64,000 nucleotides of DNA, taken from positions 310,001-374,000 of the forward strand of contig JAJCYT010000031.1 of assembly GCA_029262795.1 (NCBI GenBank). The letters run 5' to 3'. This DNA comes from Candidatus Fraserbacteria bacterium. Its GTDB lineage: Bacteria; Bipolaricaulota; Bipolaricaulia; RBG-16-55-9; JAJCYT01. A program made the translations under genes and the position numbers. The notes under the pieces are model-generated. The model saw nothing but the letters and a program-made list of their open reading frames with translations, was not told the DNA's origin and did no database searches. Positions 37,398 through 46,800 of this stretch are shown here, in pieces. The first letter of the stretch is position 1, and every line of letters starts with the position of its first letter.

Positions 37398-38864
37398 TTA
37401 GATAAGCAAATTTAACGCGATTGCAGCAGCACCAGCCAACAGTGCCAACAAGGCCAAGCCGTTTGCGGCATTAGCATTTTTCTTGGCTTCGTCAACCATA
37501 GCGGAGAGTTCGGTGATGTCACCGATTTCGCTCAACACTGAGGTGCGAATTTCGTTGGTGATTTGCTGAACGTCAATGGTGGTCTGATTGCTACCAACCT
37601 GATCGCGCAACTCTGCCAATTCCATCTTTGTACCTTCCAACTCAATAACGAGTTGGCCAATTTTGCCTCTAAGGTCGTCAATTTGGGCTTGGCTTGCTCC
37701 GCCATCGCCACCAGACGTGCCTACCAGTGCTTTCAAACGATCAATTTGGTCCTGAAGATCAAAGATAGCAGCTTCCAAGAAGGAAGTGTCTGTGCCTTCA
37801 GTTTCGCCCAAGCTGGCCACTGCATCTTTCAATGCAGCAATCATTGCTTCAGCGTTATCCAAGCGACCATCCAAAGCATCCACTGCTTCAGAGGAAGCAC
37901 CATCGTCGCCGCCTTCAGCATTAGCCACTGCTTCAGCGAAAGCTTCCAAATGGCTCAAGCGAGCGTCCACGCGGTCAGCGCGGGCTGCCAGGCCAGCAAC
38001 GGTGTTTCGCAGGCTGGACAAAGTTGGACCCAAGATGCCAAGTTCTTCCACGGCGCGCTCAAGTTTGCCAATACGTTCATCGACAACTGTATGAGCTTCA
38101 TGCACCATGCCGAACTTGTCTTCAGTTTCTTCGAAAGCAGCGCTTACAGAAATGTAAACTTCTTCCAAAGCGGAACCCAACTCTTCAATCGCGGCATGAT
38201 TGCCATAGATGCTTTCAGCATTAGAATCCACCTGAACGTCCAAAGAGACGAAGGCTTCATTTAAAGAGCCAACACCACTGGTGTTTTCGTCCACAGCGGC
38301 TTTCAAGGCGCTTACTGCGCTGTAAAGCTGAGCAAATTCGTCACTCAACGTTGCAATCTGACCGCCCAAGTGATCGTTTACCACTGTCAAGCGTGCATCG
38401 GTCTCATCAGCCTGGTTGGACAAGTTTGCCAAACCAACTTTGAGCATATCGATGTCGTTGGTGATGTAATCCAGCTTGTCGCCAAATTTTACCACCGTGC
38501 TTTGCAGGGTGATCACCAAAGGTTGAAATTCTTCAACCTGAGCAATCAAAGCATCTACATAGCCATGAATATCAGACATGGCTGCAACTGTTTTCTTAAC
38601 ATCAAAAGACAGGTCTTTGACCATGTTTTCAACATTAAAGATACGAGGCTGCAAACCGGTTGCCTGAATTTCCAGGTCCTTTGAAGCTGTCATCACGGAA
38701 ATGGACAGGTCTTTAACCAAAGACTCCAAACCATTCACTCGTTGATAAAGCTCTTCCAAATCGTCATCCGAAGCCGCAAGCGCACTACTAGCCATTAAGG
38801 TCGTCAGCAGTGCAACCACGAGCAGGGACAAGAGCCCCTTGCTCAACCGTACCGATCTTAACAT
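37398..38864 (-). CDS. Secreted long coiled-coil protein with C-terminal TM anchor
   Basis: Signal peptide; heptad-rich Leu/Val pattern over about 400 aa; C-terminal LALLALLAGAAAIALNLLI. Confidence 0.75.
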   Translation of the reverse strand: MLRSVRLSKGLLSLLVVALLTTLMASSALAASDDDLEELYQRVNGLESLVKDLSISVMTASKDLEIQATGLQPRIFNVENMVKDLSFDVKKTVAAMSDIHGYVDALIAQVEEFQPLVITLQSTVVKFGDKLDYITNDIDMLKVGLANLSNQADETDARLTVVNDHLGGQIATLSDEFAQLYSAVSALKAAVDENTSGVGSLNEAFVSLDVQVDSNAESIYGNHAAIEELGSALEEVYISVSAAFEETEDKFGMVHEAHTVVDERIGKLERAVEELGILGPTLSSLRNTVAGLAARADRVDARLSHLEAFAEAVANAEGGDDGASSEAVDALDGRLDNAEAMIAALKDAVASLGETEGTDTSFLEAAIFDLQDQIDRLKALVGTSGGDGGASQAQIDDLRGKIGQLVIELEGTKMELAELRDQVGSNQTTIDVQQITNEIRTSVLSEIGDITELSAMVDEAKKNANAANGLALLALLAGAAAIALNLLI

Positions 38865-38922
38865 TTACATCCCCCCTTATATGGATCGTGGCGCTATTGT
38901 AGTGAAGTAGACAATTGATCTC

Positions 38923-38972
38923 GGTGATTCGAATCACACAGAGCCTATGCGACTTTGGTGATGTTGATCACA
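38923..38972 (-). promoter_or_regulatory. Two CRP-like binding sites upstream of the coiled-coil gene
   Basis: GGTGA-TTCGAA-TCACA (38923-38938) and GGTGA-TGTTGA-TCACA (38957-38972), centres 34 bp apart; further site TGTGA-ACACTG-TCAAA at 39142-39157. Confidence 0.5.
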
Positions 38973-39199
38973 CGTGGAATTTGAGCAAAAATAGAGATTG
39001 TTGTGTGGTAGACTGGGCTGTAGCTGTCTAAACAGTCACATTTGTCAATATTTCTGAGTAATCGACATCACACAAGAAATAATTTAAGTTGTGGCGTTTG
39101 TCCGTGAAAAGAATGAAAAAATACTCCTGAAGGTTGGGCAATGTGAACACTGTCAAAATGAGCGAAAAAAATTCCCTTATATAAGGATATAGGGTGAAG

Positions 39200-39378
39200 T
39201 TATTGCTTAATGATATTCAGGGCCAAATTAATGGCCTGATCCACTGACAATAGTTGGCCCTGCTCAAAGGCATTTTGATAAACAGTGTGTCATGGTGTTT
39301 TATGGCCTCATCTATGGCATCATGGTCTTGTTCCCACAACTTATTGCTGCCCTGAATGTCTGTGAACAAAAATGTCAT
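39200..39378 (-). pseudogene. Internally deleted, frameshifted relic of a class III adenylate cyclase-type protein
   Basis: MTFLFTDIQGSNKLWEQDHDAIDEAIKHHDTLFIK then, in another frame, AFEQGQLLSVDQAINLALNIIKQ-stop. Confidence 0.65.
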
Positions 39379-39473
39379 TATGCTCGATGGAGGCCGACTC
39401 ATGCACACCCTCCGAAGCATTTAATGCTTCAACTGTAGCCGATATTCAAAAGATCCGGCTAGAGGAAAGATGA

Positions 39474-39851
39474 TTACAATTTTGGCAGATAGGTTTTACA
39501 GTGCGGGCACGTTCGCTTTTTGATGCTGATGGTTTCACTGCACCCTGGGCAAATTCGGGTGAGATCACCGTAGCAGTGCGGGCATAAATCATCATTGGCT
39601 TTGGTAACGAGTGTTCTTTTGCAGTGAGGGCATCGATGTTGACCAAAGATGGGAAGTTGGATTCGCATCTTTGGTTTCGGTTCAGCTTGAGGCGGAAGTG
39701 TGCTTTCAACAGGCTTGGGTTTGCCGCCAAACAAGCGATAGATGCCATATCCCACCTTGCCGACAATGGCAATGCACAAGGATGCAATTGCCATCACCAG
39801 ATTGTAAATGCCCTTAAAGATTTGAAGGATTGCCTGAAACACATCGTTCAT
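39474..39851 (-). CDS. Double zinc-ribbon protein with N-terminal TM
   Basis: RCPHCKRTLVTKANDDLCPHCYGDLTRICPGCSETISIKKRTCPHCKTYLPKL. Confidence 0.8.
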   Translation of the reverse strand: MNDVFQAILQIFKGIYNLVMAIASLCIAIVGKVGYGIYRLFGGKPKPVESTLPPQAEPKPKMRIQLPIFGQHRCPHCKRTLVTKANDDLCPHCYGDLTRICPGCSETISIKKRTCPHCKTYLPKL

Positions 39852-39900
39852 GGTCGTGATCTTTTCGTTATCAGATTGATTTTATGATACCCGAATCAGA

Positions 39901-40800
39901 TCAAAATTTGTCTTGTTTGACCACGTGTGCTTCTTCGTCTATCTCTAGAGAATCACTGTATTCGACATGTTCGATCTCACAGCCAGGGCCGATGGTGATC
40001 TTTTTGCCGCGCACCATGCTGGCTTTGGTGTATTCGAGATAGATATCGTCACCCTCGATGGTTTCTACCTGGAGCATGGCAAGGTAATCGTCATCAAAGT
40101 TGCTTTCGATGTTGACCTTAATTTTTTCGCCGACTTTAACGAGGTCGTCCACCATTTTGTCGATATCGCCCAGATCGATTTCGATGCCGAATTTGCCGCG
40201 CATCTTGGTCAATCCTTTTTCGAGTTTGTGACCCACCTTGCCGAGCTTGCGCTCCAGTTTTTCTTGATCATAGTCCCAAAAAGGACCCTTGCTTCGCACT
40301 TCAATGCGTTCTCCGCCAATTTCACTGACCACGCAATGTCCACCGCGACCATGCCCCAACTGGATGCGGATGTCGTCCGCACTGAGCAATCCGCCAATGC
40401 GGAAACGACCTTTGGACACAAACTCATCGGCTTCCACATCATTGCTGACATTGCAGGAACCACTCAGTCGAACACTGCCGGCAATCAAATCGTTGCCCAC
40501 ACGTTGTGAGCCTGAGCAGGAAAAGTGGGTGGCCCGCAAATCCCCATCCACAGTGGATGACCCTGCTGATTTAAAACTGCCCGTGCTGACGTCCTCTGCG
40601 ATGCGGAGGCTGCCCGCATTGTGAATATGAAGGGCATCCACGCTGCCCGAAAAGCTGGCCGAGCCTGCGGTGCGGATGGTGTTGGCTTCCACATCGCCAC
40701 TCACTCTGGCTGATCCCATCACTTTGATGACATCGTAGACGCCGCCACCGATTTTGCCGGAGCCGGTGATGGTGACACTTTCACGTTTGGTTTCAGTCAT
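39901..40800 (-). CDS. Bactofilin-like polymer-forming cytoskeletal protein
   Basis: MTETKRESVTITGSGKIGGGVYDVIKVMGSARVSGDVEANTIRTAGSASFSGSV... repeated G-x-h-x-G beta-helix strands. Confidence 0.75.
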   Translation of the reverse strand: MTETKRESVTITGSGKIGGGVYDVIKVMGSARVSGDVEANTIRTAGSASFSGSVDALHIHNAGSLRIAEDVSTGSFKSAGSSTVDGDLRATHFSCSGSQRVGNDLIAGSVRLSGSCNVSNDVEADEFVSKGRFRIGGLLSADDIRIQLGHGRGGHCVVSEIGGERIEVRSKGPFWDYDQEKLERKLGKVGHKLEKGLTKMRGKFGIEIDLGDIDKMVDDLVKVGEKIKVNIESNFDDDYLAMLQVETIEGDDIYLEYTKASMVRGKKITIGPGCEIEHVEYSDSLEIDEEAHVVKQDKF

Positions 40801-41080
40801 GGATGCCTCCTGGTTTATAAGCTTTTGCAAATTGGACATTGCGTTTTTGCCACCAGCGATAGCCCAGATAAGCCACGCCACCGACAAATGCAAGGTTAAT
40901 TAACGAGCCTAACACCAGCCCAATGGCTGAAAAAATTACCCCGAACACGACTTTGATCACGGCAAATGATGCCGTCAGGAGTGCGCCAATGATCGTAAAG
41001 ATCGCCCCAAGAACAGCGCCTCCTGCAAAAATTGCAATCACGAGGCCCACCGCCAAAATCCACCAATTCGATGCTTTCAT
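40793..41080 (-). CDS. Small membrane protein (2-3 TM) in the bactofilin operon
   Basis: 95 aa hydrophobic ORF overlapping the downstream bactofilin-like start. Confidence 0.7.
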   Translation of the reverse strand: MKASNWWILAVGLVIAIFAGGAVLGAIFTIIGALLTASFAVIKVVFGVIFSAIGLVLGSLINLAFVGGVAYLGYRWWQKRNVQFAKAYKPGGIHD

Positions 41081-41775
41081 AGTGTCTCCTTTCCTGTTGT
41101 GCGGGCCTTGCGTACACCACTTACTTTTAACTTGATGTCTTCTAAAATTGGATGTAAATCAATATCGACCACCTGCTCTGTTTCTGCATCCAGCAGGCAG
41201 GATTGATCGTGGATAAAACACACACTCACCGTGCTGGCGTTCTCCGCTTTCGTCAGATTGGTGGACGCGGATTTTCTCCCAATCAGCAAATGCCAACGAA
41301 ACTCATTGGTCTTTTGCAACGTGTCTTCGTGCAATGTCAATGTAGAGATCACCAACGCCAATGTGTCATCGTCGAGTTGATGTCTCAGTTTTTCCAGCAC
41401 GGTCAAAAACAGGATGTCATGGAACAAATAATCACCGGAAGTGTTTCGGTAGTCTTCATAAAAATCACGCACTTCATCAGAAATCCAGTTGAGCGTACCC
41501 ACTTCTTCCGTGGAAAAATCGCGCCCACTCACTTCAGGGGACAACAACTTTGCCAATTCTTCCAAAGAATGATCGTCCTTCAGGTCCTGGATTTTCTTAA
41601 TACGTTCCAAAACCTTCTCACGCGGCAAAAATGTTTCCTGCCCCGTAAACGTGCTTTTACGAATGAACCAGGACTCAGGAATCAGGCCCTTACGCTTCCA
41701 GCGATAAAACTGGCCGTAGGAAATCCCAGTCATCTCAAGCACTTCCTTTTTGGAAATCAACACCTCTGAATCCAT
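41077..41775 (-). CDS. DUF4004/YhbD-like protein with MerR-like HTH
   Basis: MDSEVLISKKEVLEMTGISYGQFYRWKRKGLIPESWFIRKSTFTGQETFLPREKVLERI; SD AAAGGA before ATG 41775. Confidence 0.8.
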   Translation of the reverse strand: MDSEVLISKKEVLEMTGISYGQFYRWKRKGLIPESWFIRKSTFTGQETFLPREKVLERIKKIQDLKDDHSLEELAKLLSPEVSGRDFSTEEVGTLNWISDEVRDFYEDYRNTSGDYLFHDILFLTVLEKLRHQLDDDTLALVISTLTLHEDTLQKTNEFRWHLLIGRKSASTNLTKAENASTVSVCFIHDQSCLLDAETEQVVDIDLHPILEDIKLKVSGVRKARTTGKETL

Positions 41776-41794
41776 GAGCATCCTTTCAGAATTC

Positions 41795-41823
41795 ATAATA
41801 ACATAACACTGTTACGTTATCAA
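41795..41823 (-). promoter_or_regulatory. Promoter with palindromic operator in the spacer, upstream of the DUF4004 gene
   Basis: Minus strand TTGATA-17 bp-TATTAT overlapped by palindrome ATAACGTAA-CAGTG-TTATGTTAT (41798-41820). Confidence 0.6.
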
Positions 41824-41876
41824 GTGACTGACAAAACAAAGCTCAAAAGTGTTAGCTGGCCATATTAAATTGAAAA

Positions 41877-42914
41877 CTAGAACAAAGTCTGGTGTGGTCT
41901 GCCAGGTAGATTTAGATGTTTATAGGCGTGTTCGGTGGCGATGCGGCCTTGGGGGGTGCGTTGGATAAAACCTTTTTTCAAAAGGAAAGGCTCATAGACT
42001 TCGGAGATGGTGTCTTTTTCTTCGCTGAGGGCGGCAGACAGGGTGTCCAGGCCGACGGGGCCGCCGCTGAATTTTTCGATGATCATCTTTAAAATGCTGC
42101 GGTCCAGTTCGTCCAAACCCTCCATGTCGATTTCGAGCAATGCAAGACCTTCTTCGGCAATTCGACTGTCGATGATGCCGTCTCCATGAACCTGCGCATA
42201 ATCGCGAAGGCGTTTAAGAATACGATTGGCGATACGGGGTGTGCCTCTGGCGCGACGGGCGATTTCAAACGCGCCTTCCTCTGTGACTTCGACATCGAGA
42301 ATTTTTCCACCGCGAAGCACGATTTGTTGCAGTTCATCGTCGGCATAAAAGTCCATATGAAAAACCACTTCGAAACGATCGCGTAATGGCGATGTTAATA
42401 AGCCTTGTCGGGTGGTTGCGCCAATCAGCGTAAAGCGAGGTACATCCAGTCGCAGGGATTGAGCGCTGGGGCCTTCGCCGATCATGAGGTCAATCTTAAA
42501 ATCTTCCATCGCGGGGTAGAGAATTTCTTCCACATTGCGACGCAGACGGTGGATTTCGTCAATAAACAACACATCACCTGGTGAAAGGCCAGTAATCAAG
42601 GCTGCAATTTCTCCTGGTTTTTCGACCACAGGGCCGGAGGTGGTTTTGATGTCCACGCCCATTTCGGTGGCGATAATGTTGGCCAGGGTTGTTTTGCCCA
42701 GTCCTGGTGGGCCGTGCAGCAGGATATGATCCAGCACCTCCACGCGCTGACGGGCGGCGGACAATGCCAGGTTGATCTGACCTTTTAATTTTTCCTGGCC
42801 AATAAATTCAGAGAGATCAGGTGGACGCAAACTGTTTAACGAACTGTCCTCATCTCGCTGTGTGGGATCAATGGGCTCTCTTGGCATAACAGCATGATTA
42901 TAAGCGAAAGCCAT
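41877..42914 (-). CDS. ruvB: Holliday junction branch migration helicase RuvB
   Basis: [69 protein letters not shown]. Confidence 0.98.
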   Translation of the reverse strand: MAFAYNHAVMPREPIDPTQRDEDSSLNSLRPPDLSEFIGQEKLKGQINLALSAARQRVEVLDHILLHGPPGLGKTTLANIIATEMGVDIKTTSGPVVEKPGEIAALITGLSPGDVLFIDEIHRLRRNVEEILYPAMEDFKIDLMIGEGPSAQSLRLDVPRFTLIGATTRQGLLTSPLRDRFEVVFHMDFYADDELQQIVLRGGKILDVEVTEEGAFEIARRARGTPRIANRILKRLRDYAQVHGDGIIDSRIAEEGLALLEIDMEGLDELDRSILKMIIEKFSGGPVGLDTLSAALSEEKDTISEVYEPFLLKKGFIQRTPQGRIATEHAYKHLNLPGRPHQTLF

Positions 42915-43014
42915 TTGCAGCGCAGCTTGTGGGATTGAATAGATGCGGAAATCATCACTGTAATTGTATTTTGTGTCATTTTTATGCTAAGATAAGGACG
43001 CGAGGTGAGAGAAC

Positions 43015-43878
43015 ATGACAACAGAGAAACACTTCTCTATTTGGGCAAAAATTACGTCTGTCGTAGTGGTTTTGTTGGGCATGAGCGTATTTTATTCCAG
43101 TGGTGCACAAGCCCCAACAGGAGATATGGCGCCTGTTTGGTCACCCATTAGTAATGATATTGCGTATGAATCCGATCGCGATGGCGATACCGAAATCTAC
43201 CTGCTGAACCTACTTGACGGTGAAGTGACTGCTTTAACGGACAACAGTGCCAGTGACCTCAGTCCCAGTTGGTCGCCCGATGGCAGTCAAATTGCGTTTT
43301 ATTCTTCCCGTGATGGCAACTTTGAAATCTATGTGATGAACGCTGATGGGTTTCAACTTCAGCGCCTTTCCAGCAATACAGCGATTGACTGGCACCCTGC
43401 TTGGTCGCCGGATGGCAACAAAATTGTGTTTGAATCCTGGCGTGATGGGCAACCGGACCTCTACGCCATTGACTTACAACAGCAATCTGTCGAACGTTTA
43501 ACTCAAACGCCGCAACGTGAATCTCATCCCACCTGGTCCCGCAACGGCATTGTATTTGGTTCGCTGCGAGATGGCAGTATGGGGATCCATGTGCTCGATA
43601 CAGATACGGGAGAGATTCGCACTTTGATCACCGAACTGGGCATTGATCCCAATCCAACTTGGTCACCCAATGGCAATTTTATTGCTTTCACAGCCATTGA
43701 CCGTGGCAACATTGACATTCACATCATCGATGCCGATGGACAAAACCGCGAGCGTGTTACCCGTGATCCTCATCAGGATGATTTTGCCACCTGGGACACC
43801 AGTGGCTCGCGCCTCGCTTACAGCTCAAACCGTGATGGAGAGTGGCGAATCTTTATTCGAGAGGTTACACTTCCTTAG
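43015..43878 (+). CDS. TolB-like/PD40 beta-propeller secreted protein
   Basis: Repeated DLSPSWSPDGSQIAFYSSRDGNFEIYVMNADG. Confidence 0.88.
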   Translation: MTTEKHFSIWAKITSVVVVLLGMSVFYSSGAQAPTGDMAPVWSPISNDIAYESDRDGDTEIYLLNLLDGEVTALTDNSASDLSPSWSPDGSQIAFYSSRDGNFEIYVMNADGFQLQRLSSNTAIDWHPAWSPDGNKIVFESWRDGQPDLYAIDLQQQSVERLTQTPQRESHPTWSRNGIVFGSLRDGSMGIHVLDTDTGEIRTLITELGIDPNPTWSPNGNFIAFTAIDRGNIDIHIIDADGQNRERVTRDPHQDDFATWDTSGSRLAYSSNRDGEWRIFIREVTLP

Positions 43879-43942
43879 AATATGCTCAAGGTTTCCGCCC
43901 TTGCTTCACCTTGAAACCTGAGCCAAACTTAGGGAGTTTCTC

Positions 43943-44905
43943 TTGTTAGACCAGATCGCATCTTTTATTCAAGGTCACGATTCATTTACCATCAGCACGC
44001 ACATGAGTCCAGATGGTGATGCAGTCAGCAGTGCCCTTGGCATGTATTGGATTTTGAAAAAACTGGATAAAAAAGCGGTTGTCGTGATGTGTGATCCTGT
44101 GCCCAGGCACCTGGATTTCTTACCAGGGGTCGAAAAAATTCTCTCACCCAAAGAATGGGATGAAGCCCGTTACGAACAAGCCATTGTCGTGGATTCCGGC
44201 AATGCCAAGCGGGTGGGTGATCAGCTTTATGAAGGGTTCCGTAACAAATTTGTGATCAATCTCGATCACCATGTAGACAACCCCGGCTATGGCAACCTGC
44301 ATTATGTGGCAGGTCATGCCTCGGCCACAATGGTGATTGATGAACTGCGCGAAACCCTGGATGTGCCATTGGATCAAACATTAGCCACTTGTTTTTACAC
44401 CGGCCTATTTTCAGATACCAATGGGTATCGTAATGCCAATGTGGATGGAAGTGTGCTTGCCGTTTCGACCAAATGGGTGGGGGCAGGTGCTGATCCGCAT
44501 TTTATCGCCAAAAATTTGTTCGAGCGTCAAAGCTGGCCTGAGATGCAGTTATTGGGCTATGCACTTTCTGAAACCCACATTGAAGATAAAATCATCTGGT
44601 GCGCCATTCCACATGAAGTATTTGACCGCTTTGGTGTTCACCCCAATGACACTGATGGTATTGTGGGACAACTTCGCTCCGTTGATGGGATTGAGGTTTC
44701 CGCATTTTTTAAAGAGATTGATCAAGACAAAGTCAAAGTGAGCTTACGCACCAAAAGTGATTTGCCTGTCAATAGTATTGCCCAGCATTTCGGTGGTGGC
44801 GGTCATGTTAAAGCGGCGGGATGCTTGATTCACGACACGCTGGACAATGCCACACAAATGGTGATTGATAAAGTGCGCGAACACATGACAGCGGCACAAC
44901 TCTAA
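43943..44905 (+). CDS. DHH/DHHA1 phosphoesterase (NrnA-like)
   Basis: STHMSPDGDAVSSALGMYWIL; VDSGNAKRVG; NLDHHVDNPGYGNLHY; HFGGGGHVKAAG. Confidence 0.93.
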   Translation: MLDQIASFIQGHDSFTISTHMSPDGDAVSSALGMYWILKKLDKKAVVVMCDPVPRHLDFLPGVEKILSPKEWDEARYEQAIVVDSGNAKRVGDQLYEGFRNKFVINLDHHVDNPGYGNLHYVAGHASATMVIDELRETLDVPLDQTLATCFYTGLFSDTNGYRNANVDGSVLAVSTKWVGAGADPHFIAKNLFERQSWPEMQLLGYALSETHIEDKIIWCAIPHEVFDRFGVHPNDTDGIVGQLRSVDGIEVSAFFKEIDQDKVKVSLRTKSDLPVNSIAQHFGGGGHVKAAGCLIHDTLDNATQMVIDKVREHMTAAQL

Positions 44906-44917
44906 CGGAGGCTGGCG

Positions 44918-45850
44918 GTGGCTGTTTCCCTGGACCAATACGAAGCAGACAGCGAAAGTGTGGTGGCCCTGGGCACCTTTGATGGTGTGCATCTGGGACA
45001 TCAAGCTTTGCTAAAAGAAGCTGCCACTCAAGCTGAGAAATATTCTTGTAGTAGTCTCGCGTTCACCTTCCCCGACCCACCTGGAAATTTTTTAGGTTAT
45101 CCGAAACCGTTGTTGGTGTCTCCTGGTTTGAAATATAAAATCATCGAACAATTTGTGGATCAATCTGTGTGGGCAGAATTTCCCACACTGGTATCCATGT
45201 TGCCTGAAACCTTTGTAGAGCAAATATTGCATCAACAACTCAAGGTGCGAGGTGTGGTTGTGGGAGGCGATTTCCGTTTCGGTAAAGACCGTGCCGGTGA
45301 TGTGGCTTTGCTTAAATCGTTGGCCAAACAATTAAACTTTGAAGTCTACGAAGTTGGTGATATCGAGTTTGATAATGAACCTGTCAGTAGCACGCGGATT
45401 CGTCGTGCCATCCGTGATGGCGACATAGAGTCGGCCACACAAATGTTAGGACGTGCGCCGCTGCTCTATGGTCGTGTGGTGCCTGGTGAAGGCCGAGGTC
45501 AGAAGCTGGGGTACCCTACAGCAAATCTGGATCAAACATTCAATCACATTCACCCTGAGCAAGGCATTTTTGCAGCCGTTACCTGCTTACAGGGGAAGTC
45601 ACATTTATCAGCGGTTTACATTGGCACCAAACCCACTTTTGATGGCCAAGAGCAAGTGACCGAAGTGCATCTGCTGGAAGGGGTGTTTCTCCCTCTTTAT
45701 GATGAAATGCTACACGTTCACCTCATTGGCAAAATCCGCGATGATGAATCTTTTGAAGGCGCCGAAACTTTAAAAGTGCAAATTCAAGCCGATATCGATA
45801 AAGCGCGAGAAATATTGAGTCATATTGAGCCTGAAGCATTTTGTGTCTAA
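44918..45850 (+). CDS. ribF: Bifunctional riboflavin kinase/FAD synthetase
   Basis: VALGTFDGVHLGHQALL; SSTRIRRAIRDGDIESATQMLGR; GRGQKLGYPTANLD. Confidence 0.95.
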   Translation: MAVSLDQYEADSESVVALGTFDGVHLGHQALLKEAATQAEKYSCSSLAFTFPDPPGNFLGYPKPLLVSPGLKYKIIEQFVDQSVWAEFPTLVSMLPETFVEQILHQQLKVRGVVVGGDFRFGKDRAGDVALLKSLAKQLNFEVYEVGDIEFDNEPVSSTRIRRAIRDGDIESATQMLGRAPLLYGRVVPGEGRGQKLGYPTANLDQTFNHIHPEQGIFAAVTCLQGKSHLSAVYIGTKPTFDGQEQVTEVHLLEGVFLPLYDEMLHVHLIGKIRDDESFEGAETLKVQIQADIDKAREILSHIEPEAFCV

Positions 45851-45873
45851 ATATCAAATTATCTTGTTCATTC

Positions 45874-46671
45874 TCAATTTTCTAAAAAATCTATGAGGGC
45901 TGTATTGACGGCATCCGGTTCTTCCACCGTTGAGGTATGTCCCGCTCCTGAAATAATCACCAATTTTGACTGAGGGATGCGTGCATGGATTCGCTCTGCT
46001 TTTTCTGGTTCTGTTGCCACGTCCTGATCACCAACAATAATTAAGGTGGGGATAGTGATTTTATCCAGATGTTCGTAAACACCCTCACGATAAATGACCC
46101 CTTTGACAGCGCGAGTTATCCCGATTCGGTCATTGGCAATAATGGATTTTTTCCAGGCTTGTTTTTGTGTTTTTCTACTTTCATCTTCAAGGAATTTTTT
46201 GCCAAACATAATGGGCATAACTCGATTTATTACCACCCCTAGACCAAACCAGCGAGCCACAAAATTTAACAGGCGGTATTGAGATATCGTTTCTTTAGGT
46301 TCAGCATCCGCTGAGGTTTCTAACAACATCAACGACTTGATCAATTCAGGGTGCCGGATGGCAAGGCGCATTCCTATAAAACCGCCCATCGAAAGGCCGA
46401 GAAAGTGGCAAGGTGTGCAGTCCAATGCCTGCATTAAGGCCAAACAATCGTCGGTCAGTGTATCCATGTCGTAGCCAGATGGCGCAACATCACTTTGTCC
46501 CTGGCCTCGAAAATCGAAGCTGATACAGCGGTAACGGCTTTTAAGCGCAGCAACTTGATTGTCAAACATGCGTCCACTGAACAACAGTCCGTGTGCAAAG
46601 ACGATGGTTTCCGGACCGTCTCCCTGTTCTTCATAATGAAGATTAACTCCATTGATGTTAATTTTAGGCAT
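45874..46671 (-). CDS. Alpha/beta hydrolase
   Basis: INGVNLHYEEQGDGPETIVFAHGLLFSGRMF; FLGLSMGGFIGMRLA; GAGHTSTVEEPDAVN. Confidence 0.92.
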   Translation of the reverse strand: MPKININGVNLHYEEQGDGPETIVFAHGLLFSGRMFDNQVAALKSRYRCISFDFRGQGQSDVAPSGYDMDTLTDDCLALMQALDCTPCHFLGLSMGGFIGMRLAIRHPELIKSLMLLETSADAEPKETISQYRLLNFVARWFGLGVVINRVMPIMFGKKFLEDESRKTQKQAWKKSIIANDRIGITRAVKGVIYREGVYEHLDKITIPTLIIVGDQDVATEPEKAERIHARIPQSKLVIISGAGHTSTVEEPDAVNTALIDFLEN

Positions 46672-46800
46672 TTTGAACCCCCTTGAAATCACCATAACAC
46701 AAGCGGTTTTGTAAATGAAATTTTCAGAGCAACCAACATCAGCAGGTCATCGTAAAATCAATTTGTTGAGAACGGATAACCATTTCGGTAAACTTTCCGC

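Noticed and set aside
39446-39787. 113-aa ORF overlapping the zinc-ribbon gene in another frame
   Set aside because: The zinc-ribbon frame (39474-39851) has clear CxxC pairs; the other is a chance overlap
43887-43921. AGGTTTC...GAAACCT inverted repeat after the TolB-like gene
   Set aside because: Short stem with ~20-nt loop and no T-tract; weak terminator or attenuator evidence
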